This document shows, one piece after another, positions 53,488-60,822 of a stretch of DNA of 64,000 nt (positions are counted from its first letter, which is position 1; every line of letters starts with the position of its first letter). This DNA comes from Pelagibacterium halotolerans B2 (lineage in GTDB: Bacteria > Pseudomonadota > Alphaproteobacteria > Rhizobiales > Devosiaceae), in assembly GCF_000230555.1 (NCBI RefSeq), contig NC_016078.1, positions 868,001 through 932,000 on the forward strand. The letters run 5' to 3'. Made by a program: the position numbers and the translations under genes. A model generated the notes under the pieces. It was not told the DNA's origin. It saw only the letters and a program-made list of their open reading frames with translations, and did not search any database.

Positions 53488-53601
53488 TGCGAACTATGTG
53501 ACAGTATTAATTGTCAATACGCAAATTCTTTCTAGCTTAAATTAAAAATAAGCGATGCAGGAAAGGAAGTCAACTTAAAAACAAAATTGGAAATATTTAA
53601 A

Positions 53602-53817
53602 ATGGATAATTTAAAAAATGAAATTCTGGACGGGGCAGGGGCTATTGCCGAATTTTTATCTTTGCCTAAGCGTACAATATATCACTTTGCCGAAAACGGT
53701 ACAATCCCAACGTTTCGCCTGGGATCGAAAATCATGGCAAGGCGATCAACGCTTTTAGCTTGGCTAGAAGCCCAAGAACATGCGGCTTCAAACCGTGTCG
53801 AGCGGGAGGCCGCGTGA
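53602..53817 (+). CDS. AlpA/excisionase-like small DNA-binding protein
   Basis: 71 aa (ATG 53602; a TTG at 53587 is possible). MerR-like helix-turn-helix with wing: AIAEFLSLPKRTIYHFAENG then IPTFRLGSKIMARRSTLLAW, the pattern of DNA-binding domains in excisionases and AlpA regulators. It probably directs excision or activates the element's genes. Its stop overlaps the next start (TGATG). Confidence 0.8.
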   Translation: MDNLKNEILDGAGAIAEFLSLPKRTIYHFAENGTIPTFRLGSKIMARRSTLLAWLEAQEHAASNRVEREAA

Positions 53818-54152
53818 TGGATTGGCTAGACGAAGGCAATGACAGCCCTTGGGGCAACGTCGAGAGCGTTGAAGAAATTGCGCCGGGTATCTGGTGGATC
53901 GAAACCGATTATCATGGCGGCGTTAGCCTTGATGAAGATCGGCTATCCGAAGTTCCACAGCTTTGGCGTGATAATCTATTCGCGGGCGATGGCTGGTTTG
54001 AAGAAGATTGCGATTGGGTTCTAGCCGCAGCGCTTTTCCCTCACGCTTTTCCAGAACTGTCGTGGGCGCAGATCGCAGAGATTTTCGAGGACAGCTTTCC
54101 AGAATACGACCTGCCTAACCCGCCAGACGGCGAACGAAAGCAAGCCGCTTAA
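53817..54152 (+). CDS. DUF7007-like protein
   Basis: 111 aa. The pattern DSPWGNVESVEEIAPGIWWI - ETDYHGGVSLDEDRL - WFEEDCDWVLAAALFPHAF matches what I recall of DUF7007, a small domain common in alphaproteobacterial mobile elements and phages, of unknown function. Acidic, no membrane segment. Translationally coupled to the Xis-like gene. Confidence 0.65.
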   Translation: MDWLDEGNDSPWGNVESVEEIAPGIWWIETDYHGGVSLDEDRLSEVPQLWRDNLFAGDGWFEEDCDWVLAAALFPHAFPELSWAQIAEIFEDSFPEYDLPNPPDGERKQAA

Positions 54153-54267
54153 CCCCGCGCCGGGCCTTCCGGCGCATTAAATAGCCGCTCCAATGGTGGG
54201 GCGGTCGAACCAAAAACGAACTGAAACAGACTAGGAGAAAGATATCTGAGTTCACAGATATAACTAT

Positions 54268-56457
54268 ATGGAAAATAAGAATTTTTATGACGAAACCGGC
54301 AGCAATTGGACTGCCACAGACAAGGATACGAATTACGATCCAACAAAGATGACGGCAGAGGCCATTTACGTATTTCTGACGCCAGAAGACGCACCGGCCT
54401 ATGAAATCCATCGATGGCTTGACGCTGAGGGTCAAAAGCAATTCTCGACCATTCGATATAATGCGACCGGCCATGGCGCTCGATTGAGTCCAGAAGACAA
54501 TTGGGTTTGGAAACATGGCAAGGGCGATCATCCCGATTTGCTCTATCGCGCCAAAGAGCTTCGAGAGTCCGATCCTCGCGCGCCAGTCGCGATTACAGAG
54601 GGCGAAAAGGATGCCGAAACGCTTCGTGCGAAGGGGATGGTTGCCGTTACAAACCCATACGGCTCCGGCAATTGGCAGCAATCATTTAGCGAGCAGCTAA
54701 AAGGCCGTGACTGCATCATTTACGAAGATAACGACGAAAACGGCAGGAAGCGGACTGCGAAAATTCGTCGGTCGCTTCGCAGTATGGCCAAGAGCGTTTC
54801 GGTTGTTCGCTTCGAAGACATGCCAGTGAATTCTGACGTTACCGATTTCTTTGAGGCTGGCGGAACGCTCGAAGAATTAAAGGGTCGGGTTGAGAAGCTA
54901 GACGAATTGATCTTTTACACGGTCAAAACCAAGGAAATGGTCGTTCAGATTGAGAACCAACTCATTCGGTCAGGGGCAGAGATATTTCAGTATATGGACG
55001 GCCTTTACCGCGTGATCGCGGACGATCCTATGAAGGGGCCTCTGCATCGCTTGAATGCAAACGGATTGCTCTATCACATCTCAGAACACTGCAATTTCGC
55101 CAAGTTTGAAACCCGTGGACGCGGCAACGAAAAGAAAACAGTTCAGGTTCCCGCGAAACCGACGAAAGAGCTTGCCGAATTGCTTTTGACTCGCCTCGGG
55201 TATTGGCAATTTCGCAAACTTAAGGGCGTCCGTTGGACACCGCTTCTTCGCGAAAACGGGGAAGTAGCGAAAACTCCCGGTTACGATCCGGAGTCGCAGT
55301 TTTTCCTAATTCTTCCTCCTGGCGAAATAGTGGTGGGAGATACCAGAGCAGATGCGGAAGCCGCGCTAGATATTCTCAACGGGCTTTTGAGAGAGTTTCC
55401 GATTGCTGAAACGGGACCGAAAAGCGTGGACCTCGCGGTTCTAACTGCCGGTCTTCTAACAGGGGTCGCGAGGCCGTCGATCAATGTTGCGCCGATGACC
55501 GCCGTTAGGGCTGGGGATTACGGCGCAGGGAAAAGCTATCATGGCGAGTTAATCTCCAAGCTCGCTCTTGGAAAGAGGGTGAAGCCGGTGGCATTTCCTT
55601 CGAGTGATGAGGAAGCCGAAAAAAGGCTAGGAGCGGCAGCGCTATCCGGCGATCCGATCATTTGTATCGACAACGCTAACGATGTCGTCAAAGGCGACTT
55701 TCTGGCACAGATCATCGAACGTCCAAGCGTGGCAGTTCGTATCCTTGGCAAAAGTGAAATGCCAGAAATCGAGAATAACTTCATGATTTGTGTGAATGGG
55801 GTGAATACGCTTTATCAGGGCGATTTGGTACGACGAACGGTACTTGCTAACCTCGATCCAAACATGGACCAGCCCGAAACAAGGAAGTTCGAACAAGAAC
55901 CTCTCGCTATGATCGAGGCCAATCGCGAAAAATATCTTGGCTGTGCACTCACAATCATGAAGGCATATATCAAGCACGTTCAGGAGGGGGGCGACCGCGT
56001 AGAGCTTTCAGAATTTAACTCGTTTGGACAGTGGAGTCGGATGGTGCGAGAGCCGCTTGTATGGCTTGGTATGGGTGATCCGGTGGCTTCGATTAAAAAA
56101 GTGCGTGAAGAAGACCCCGAGTTGTTGGGCATCAAGCAATTGTTTGCCGCATGGCCGGAAAGGGAGGACGGCGACCGCAGTTTTCTTGCTGCTGATTTGA
56201 TAAGCCGTGCGAACAAGGAATTCACATCGGCCAAACCCGATGCGGCCAATGAAAACGGGTCGAAAGCCATATCACCTGTCCTGCTAGAAATTGCTGGCGA
56301 TGGCAGAGGCAGCATCAATCCCAAACGGCTTGGGCATTACCTTCGAAAAATCACAGGTCGAACTGTTGGTAAGCAACGCCTGATGAGCAAGACTGATCCG
56401 GTTACCAATTCCAAGGTCTATACGCTGGAAACGGTTGAAGCGAAGCAAGCCGCGTAA
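54268..56457 (+). CDS. Toprim-domain primase / P-loop ATPase (putative replication protein)
   Basis: 729 aa. N-terminal region (about 1-100) is unassigned; a Toprim domain follows with Glu111 in ITEGEKDAE and Asp154/Asp156 in YEDNDENG, as in primases. The C-terminal half has Walker A GDYGAGKSY (Lys422) and a Walker B-like IICIDNANDVV, consistent with a helicase/ATPase part. No N-terminal zinc-finger is evident. This combination resembles replication proteins of satellites and integrated plasmids. No strong ribosome site is seen at 54268, so the start could be further in. Immediately followed by iteron-like repeats. Confidence 0.75.
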   Translation: MENKNFYDETGSNWTATDKDTNYDPTKMTAEAIYVFLTPEDAPAYEIHRWLDAEGQKQFSTIRYNATGHGARLSPEDNWVWKHGKGDHPDLLYRAKELRESDPRAPVAITEGEKDAETLRAKGMVAVTNPYGSGNWQQSFSEQLKGRDCIIYEDNDENGRKRTAKIRRSLRSMAKSVSVVRFEDMPVNSDVTDFFEAGGTLEELKGRVEKLDELIFYTVKTKEMVVQIENQLIRSGAEIFQYMDGLYRVIADDPMKGPLHRLNANGLLYHISEHCNFAKFETRGRGNEKKTVQVPAKPTKELAELLLTRLGYWQFRKLKGVRWTPLLRENGEVAKTPGYDPESQFFLILPPGEIVVGDTRADAEAALDILNGLLREFPIAETGPKSVDLAVLTAGLLTGVARPSINVAPMTAVRAGDYGAGKSYHGELISKLALGKRVKPVAFPSSDEEAEKRLGAAALSGDPIICIDNANDVVKGDFLAQIIERPSVAVRILGKSEMPEIENNFMICVNGVNTLYQGDLVRRTVLANLDPNMDQPETRKFEQEPLAMIEANREKYLGCALTIMKAYIKHVQEGGDRVELSEFNSFGQWSRMVREPLVWLGMGDPVASIKKVREEDPELLGIKQLFAAWPEREDGDRSFLAADLISRANKEFTSAKPDAANENGSKAISPVLLEIAGDGRGSINPKRLGHYLRKITGRTVGKQRLMSKTDPVTNSKVYTLETVEAKQAA

Positions 56458-56945
56458 ATCTACCGGGATGTTACCGGGATGTGAGAAAATACATCCCGGT
56501 AGAAAAAACCTCAATATATCAAGTAGTTAATAACTTTACCGGGATTGCCGGGTTCTTTTCTCTATCTAAGAAAGGAAAAGAGGGAAAAGAGAGAACCATT
56601 GTACGGCGGCGGGAGGGCAAAACAATCCCGGACATCCCGGAGGTTTGCTCCAATCGCCACTTAACCTTCTGAATTTAAACGCTTTTTTCTACCGGGATGC
56701 GGTTTTGCAACAACCCGGCGACTGATTAGGCCGGTTTCCCCTCAGATCACCCGCCAGTTCCAGCCGGGTAAGCGCAAGTTTTTACGGTATTATTTTACTC
56801 ATTTTTGGACGGTTTAGCACAAGAAGTGCCCCCACGCCGGTCCCAGAGAGTGAAGAATTACCTTTCAAAGAGACCCCCCTTGGGGGAATTTGAATCCCCT
56901 GTTCGCTGGCAACTGTCAGGCTGCATCCGACCTACGTTGGGACCG
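56458..56945. repeat. Iteron-like repeat region, candidate replication origin of the element
   Basis: 488 bp with no supported gene. TACCGGGAT occurs directly at 56461, 56472, 56537 and 56690, inverted (ATCCCGGTA) at about 56493, with partial inverted copies ATCCCGG at 56625 and 56633 and a CCGGGTA near 56764. AT-rich stretches (56508-56535 and 56660-56690) lie among them. Repeats on both strands directly downstream of a primase gene are the layout of P4-type or plasmid origins. They might instead be binding sites for a regulator. Confidence 0.55.
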
Positions 56946-57689
56946 TCAATCCTCTTTCAATTGGCTTTCCACGGCCTGCTGCGGGGCTCTGCGCTCATCG
57001 CGCCGGGCCTTTGCCGCTTGTAGTTTTGCAGGCTCAGTATAAAGCCGCGTCAGTAGCGCATGAGTGAAATCCAGCAGGTCATCAACGTCTTCTTTGGTCA
57101 GAGTGCCTTGGTGCGCTCCATCGTTCCCGTCTTGATGGATGCAGGTCGAAAGCTCCTGCAAGTCGGAAGCCAGGTATCGATGCTTAAACATCCACGGCAG
57201 TCTTAGCCCGAGGTCCCGACGGACTTTTGAGTTTAATCCTTCGGGCTGCTCTGCCTCAGCGGGCGGTAGCATTGGGCGTGTAGCTAAGTCGAGCGCTGTC
57301 CTAAACATCGTGCCAGCGGCATTCCAGCATTGCATGGCGGCACATGTTGCACCCTCGCGAAATACGGTCTCAATTTCATCCGGGAGGGAATCTGGCGGCT
57401 GTACGGTAGCCATATCTTTGAGGCTCACATGTCCAGCGATGGTAAAATGATTGTTGAGAGAGTCACCGAACGCCAATGGCCCTTTTTCGGCAATGATTTT
57501 GCGATCGTCATATTCAGATTGTCGCAGCACGAAGACGGTTGTTTTTAAACAATTGCGACATTGGCAAAAAACATCGTGATAGGTCACCCAATCGTGATCA
57601 ACACGCTTGTTGCGCACAGAACTAAGTGCCGTGAAAGTTATCTGGTTTGCAGGGCAACGCGGGCAATCCGCGACGAGTTCAGCGGTCAA
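56946..57689 (-). CDS. DUF4145 domain-containing protein
   Basis: 247 aa. N-terminal zinc-ribbon-like cysteines (ADCPRCPANQ and FCQCRNCLKT), middle helical segment AAMQCWNAAGTMFRTALDLA, and C-terminal STCIHQDGNDGAHQGTLTKE with LDFTHALLTRLYTEPAKL, the DUF4145 pattern (HEPN-related helical bundle with GNxAAH-type motif). DUF4145 proteins accompany restriction and other defence genes in many genomes. It is on the opposite strand to the primase and capsid genes, as expected for independently expressed cargo. Confidence 0.8.
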   Translation of the reverse strand: MTAELVADCPRCPANQITFTALSSVRNKRVDHDWVTYHDVFCQCRNCLKTTVFVLRQSEYDDRKIIAEKGPLAFGDSLNNHFTIAGHVSLKDMATVQPPDSLPDEIETVFREGATCAAMQCWNAAGTMFRTALDLATRPMLPPAEAEQPEGLNSKVRRDLGLRLPWMFKHRYLASDLQELSTCIHQDGNDGAHQGTLTKEDVDDLLDFTHALLTRLYTEPAKLQAAKARRDERRAPQQAVESQLKED

Positions 57690-57791
57690 TTTTTGATCCC
57701 CCAGTTTCTAGGCATGCGCTTCAAATGCAGGGAAAGTGATAACCGAACTTGTATGGCTCATGTGATGCCGAACAATGTGCGTGGTTTAGGG

Positions 57792-58013
57792 TTAGTCGCG
57801 CACTCGCTGAAATATGGAATTGCCAATGTCATCGTATGACCCGCTGACTAAACGGACCCTTCCCCGCTTATCTAGTTCTTTGAGCACGTCCGACCAAATA
57901 AGCGAAGCAAGCAGCGCGAACTTCCCTACCTTCATCGCACTCTCTTGCATCATGTCATCGTAGGACTCGAGAGCCTCGGTCGTCATAGTGCTTGCGTCTA
58001 TCGTGGATGCCAT
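57792..58013 (-). CDS. Small hypothetical protein of the mobile element
   Basis: 73 aa from ATG 58013 with AAGGGGAT six bases upstream (an ATG at 58034 lacks this). Sequence MASTIDASTMTTEALESYDD followed by a helical stretch KFALLASLIWSDVLKELDKR. No family recognised. Lies 102 bp upstream of the DUF4145 gene on the same strand. Confidence 0.55.
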   Translation of the reverse strand: MASTIDASTMTTEALESYDDMMQESAMKVGKFALLASLIWSDVLKELDKRGRVRLVSGSYDDIGNSIFQRVRD

Positions 58014-58076
58014 ACGTATCCCCTTTTCATCCATATCTGCGGGTAACCTTCGTCTAAATTTTCAAAGCATGACAGC

Positions 58077-58100
58077 AAAAAGGCGTCCCGAAGGACGCCT
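58077..58100 (-). terminator. Rho-independent terminator after the 41-aa gene
   Basis: Perfect stem AGGCGTCC/GGACGCCT with a TTCG loop (minus-strand reading) and a T5 tail, directly downstream of the micro-gene stop at 58106. Confidence 0.85.
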
Positions 58101-58105
58101 TTCGC

Positions 58106-58231
58106 CTAGAACCAATGGGTCAGAGATTTAACTACCGAGACCACCTTGGGGTGAAAAACCCACCCGAGTCGGACGCAGTAGTAATTTCCCGTCTCCGTCT
58201 GGCTGGTCTCGACCGTTACGAATGCGATCAT
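58106..58231 (-). CDS. 41-aa micro-protein
   Basis: Encodes MIAFVTVETSQTETGNYYCV then RLGWVFHPKVVSVVKSLTHW and F. Support comes from a strong ribosome site GGAGT five bases before ATG 58231, a clean TAG stop and a perfect terminator a few bases later, i.e. a complete minimal gene. No family recognised; the C-terminal half is amphipathic and basic. Expressed on the minus strand between the repressor gene and the 73-aa gene. Confidence 0.55.
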   Translation of the reverse strand: MIAFVTVETSQTETGNYYCVRLGWVFHPKVVSVVKSLTHWF

Positions 58232-58442
58232 GCCGCACTCCTATCGTTCGTGTGTCCGGCCCTTATAGTAGCCACCTAGACACGTCAGACCACGTTTGAG
58301 GGTTTTTTCCATTTTAGCCTTGGGGTGGTCCCTCAGACACGCGTGGCTATTTCGTTGCACAATATTGCGCTTGAAATGAGAGATAGGAACACTCCTTCGA
58401 GTTGGCAAGGTTACGGCCAACGAAAAATGGAAAGCGTTCTGC

Positions 58443-58868
58443 CTAGACTTCTGGCGTTTCCGCAAATTCCAGTGACACCATTTGATTTCTTTCTCTCATG
58501 GCCCATTCCCAGACCTTGAACATGGCCGCGCGGTAGGGGCCGACAAAGGCAGCGGCGGCATTGCCCTTTGCCATTAAAGCCCGCCCATAGGGCGACGCCC
58601 GCAATTGCTCGTTGGTGCGGTAGATAAAGAAGCCGCCTTCGCCCGCGAAAACGTCCGTTTGCGCTGCTTTCACAATACTTTCAAAATCGCGATACAGATC
58701 AAAAATCGCCCTCTTAACGTCCTGCGGCAATGGCCTACGGCCCGCCAGCAAGTCGCGCGCAAAGCGATCTGAGAACCCGCCTATCTCTGCCAAGTCCCTG
58801 GCCGAAAGACCAAGGTAGGAACACAAAGTTACATAAACCGCATCAGGCGGTGTGAGGGGTCTATTCAT
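58443..58868 (-). CDS. Putative HTH repressor of the element's divergent switch
   Basis: 141 aa. N-terminal segment YVTLCSYLGLSARDLAEIGG - FSDRFARDLLAGRRPLPQDV reads as a helix-turn-helix of the phage-repressor kind, with a C-terminal region rich in aromatic residues (AFVGPYRAAMFKVWEWAMRE). ATG 58868 follows AGGAG. The gene is divergent from the HNH-capsid operon and its own promoter contains a perfect palindrome, so an autoregulated repressor is likely; function is inferred from context. Confidence 0.65.
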   Translation of the reverse strand: MNRPLTPPDAVYVTLCSYLGLSARDLAEIGGFSDRFARDLLAGRRPLPQDVKRAIFDLYRDFESIVKAAQTDVFAGEGGFFIYRTNEQLRASPYGRALMAKGNAAAAFVGPYRAAMFKVWEWAMRERNQMVSLEFAETPEV

Positions 58869-59204
58869 TTTTCTCTCCTGAGAGGCGCGGCCCTATGCCG
58901 TCTGCCCATGGGATAACGTTAGTTCCGTTTTCGGAACCTTGCAAGGCGTTTGCGATTCCAACTGGCAACTGCCCGTTAACAGTTGAATACAAGTAATTAT
59001 TGCACTAACTGTCCATAATATTTAAATATTACTTGACAATTTCTTAAAATTGTGATATAAATACATCTGTTAGCTTAGTAAAGACCCCTTTGCATCTTGA
59101 ACGGCTGACAGTCTCCAAATCTATGAATGTTCCCAGCGGCCAATCCTCTTGGCCGCTGGGCTTCGCTGTCCAACCCAAAAAATCAAAAAGAGGGAACCAA
59201 CCCT
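58869..59204. promoter_or_regulatory. Divergent control region of the mobile element
   Basis: 336 bp. Leftward promoter: TTGCAA (58939-58944), 17-bp spacer, TAACGT (58916-58921); the spacer is filled by GTTCCG-N4-CGGAAC (58922-58937). Rightward promoter: TTGACA (59033-59038), 17-bp spacer, TATAAA (59056-59061). The palindrome AATATTTAAATATT ends about three bases before its -35 box. The rightward transcript carries a ~140-nt leader with a 10-bp perfect hairpin CCCAGCGGCC/GGCCGCTGGG (59132-59160). Confidence 0.7.
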
Positions 59205-59576
59205 ATGACTCGTGAAGAATGGGCAAGCCTGCCCACAGGCTTTGACCCCGAATACAAAGTTTCAAATTTAGGTCGCGTCAAACGCGGTCGGTATTTCCTA
59301 GACCCTCATGCATTATCCATGCGCTGGTTTCGTAAAAGCGGCAATAAATCAGCCGGTTACTACCTGCGCATGCGGCAAAACGGCAAGCGGCCATATTGGG
59401 CTGTTGCCGATCTGGTGTTGCTCGCATTCCGACCCGATTTCGACGCGACTAGACACGCTGTCCATTTCAAAGATGGCGATCCGTGCAACGCGCGGTTGTC
59501 CAACCTGACATTCGGTCCAGCCGAATTTCAAAGAATCAAGAAGCGCATTGAAGCGCTCAAATCAATCGCCGCTTAA
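59205..59576 (+). CDS. NUMOD4/HNH-type putative endonuclease
   Basis: 123 aa from ATG 59205 (after AGAGGGAA). NUMOD4-like opening WASLPTGFDPEYKVSNLGRV, then an HNH_3-like part: WAVADLVLLAFRPDFD and VHFKDGDPCNARLSNLTFG, with His and two Asn in the expected places but a shortened spacing. Small HNH proteins next to capsid and portal genes often take part in packaging of HK97-type phages and some satellites. First gene of the capsid operon. Confidence 0.75.
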   Translation: MTREEWASLPTGFDPEYKVSNLGRVKRGRYFLDPHALSMRWFRKSGNKSAGYYLRMRQNGKRPYWAVADLVLLAFRPDFDATRHAVHFKDGDPCNARLSNLTFGPAEFQRIKKRIEALKSIAA

Positions 59577-59610
59577 GCGGCCAATAACAATAAAATTAGG
59601 AGGATGCTCT

Positions 59611-60822
59611 ATGCATACACAATATATTCATAATAAAGATCGCAACAGCGGATTTGATACTATCGACGGTTCAACCTCAGCCGCAGGAACCGCCTCTAGG
59701 GCAAGCGGTCCGGCAAAGGTGAAAATCCCGCCCGCGAAGGGTATTGGTTTCGCTCAGTTCGCGCTGGCTATCACTGCCGCCAAGGGCGATCCCATGGTCG
59801 CTTACGAGGTCGCCAAGCATAAACTGGGCGAAAGCCATCCAGTGGTGTTGTCCCTCAAAGCCGCCGTTTCGGCGGGCTCGACAACTGACGCCAATTGGGC
59901 TGGCCCGCTTTTCGAAACGTATCAGAGCTTCGCTGGTGAATTCGTAGATTTTCTACGGCCTCAGACCATTCTCGGCAAATTTGGAAAAAACGGCATCCCC
60001 TCTCTTCGCCGGGTTCCGTTTAATATTTCATTTCCTACCCAGACCAGTGGAGGCGAGGGATATTGGGTCGGTGAGGGTGCTGCCAAGCCCCTAACTGAGT
60101 TTGCGTTCGACCGTCTGACGCTTGGTTGGGCCAAAGTAGCCAATATCGCAGTCATCACAGATGAGCTTGCTCGTTGGTCTTCACCATCCGCCGAAAGCCT
60201 AGTCCGCGATCAACTGGCGGCTGCGCTTATTGCGCGGTTAGACACAGACTTTGTTGATCCCAATAAAGCTTTGATCCCTGACGTTTCGCCCGCTTCTATC
60301 ACGAACGGCGTGACTCCCATTCCGTCGAGCGGGTCAGACGCCGAAGCGGTTCGCACCGACATCAAGGCGCTGATGGCCACGTACCTGGCCGCGAACAATG
60401 TCCCGGCAAATGCCGTCTGGATCATGCCGTCGATGACGGCGCTTTCACTGTCATTGATGACTGGCCCACTCGGTCAGTACGAGTTTCCTGACGTTCACAT
60501 GGGCGGTGGCACTCTGTTTCGCTTGCCAATTATCGTTTCGGATTACGTTCCTGTCGGCACTGTCATTTTGGTCAATGCGTCAGACATTTTTTGCGCCGAT
60601 GACGGACAGGTAAATGTGGACGTGTCTCGACAAGCCAGCGTTGAGATGAGTAACACGCCTATTTCAGACAGCACCACGCCAACCGGAACCAACCTCGTTT
60701 CGCTTTGGCAGACAAACTCAGTCGGTATCAGGGCAGAACGCTATATTAATTGGGCCAAGCGCAGACCTAGCGCCGTCGCCGTTCTCTCAGGCGTCCAATG
60801 GGGCGGAGCCATGGTGAGCTAA
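59611..60822 (+). CDS. Phage major capsid protein (HK97 fold)
   Basis: 403 aa; ATG 59611 has a strong AGGAGG seven bases upstream. Residues ~1-105 are a low-complexity leader/delta-like region; then the HK97 capsid core: AGEFVDFLRPQTILGKFG, VPFNISFPTQTSGGEGYWVG, KVANIAVITDELARWSSPSA, and DSTTPTGTNLVSLWQTNSVG with a C-terminal IRAERYINWAKRR. A separate prohead protease gene is not present. Stop overlaps the portal start by one base (TAATG). Confidence 0.88.
   Translation: MHTQYIHNKDRNSGFDTIDGSTSAAGTASRASGPAKVKIPPAKGIGFAQFALAITAAKGDPMVAYEVAKHKLGESHPVVLSLKAAVSAGSTTDANWAGPLFETYQSFAGEFVDFLRPQTILGKFGKNGIPSLRRVPFNISFPTQTSGGEGYWVGEGAAKPLTEFAFDRLTLGWAKVANIAVITDELARWSSPSAESLVRDQLAAALIARLDTDFVDPNKALIPDVSPASITNGVTPIPSSGSDAEAVRTDIKALMATYLAANNVPANAVWIMPSMTALSLSLMTGPLGQYEFPDVHMGGGTLFRLPIIVSDYVPVGTVILVNASDIFCADDGQVNVDVSRQASVEMSNTPISDSTTPTGTNLVSLWQTNSVGIRAERYINWAKRRPSAVAVLSGVQWGGAMVS

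Noticed and set aside
56481..56672. 63-codon frame starting with GTG after the primase gene
   Set aside because: Overlaps the iteron-like repeats, low complexity (KKGKEGKERT) and no ribosome site; treated as non-coding.
58241..58465. 74-codon minus-strand frame between the repressor and the micro-gene
   Set aside because: Overlaps the 3' end of the repressor gene, no ribosome site and no gene-like composition.
58922..58937. GTTCCGTTTTCGGAAC as an SOS (LexA) box
   Set aside because: Alphaproteobacterial LexA sites are direct repeats GTTC-N7-GTTC; this is an inverted repeat with a different spacing, so a phage-type repressor operator is more likely.
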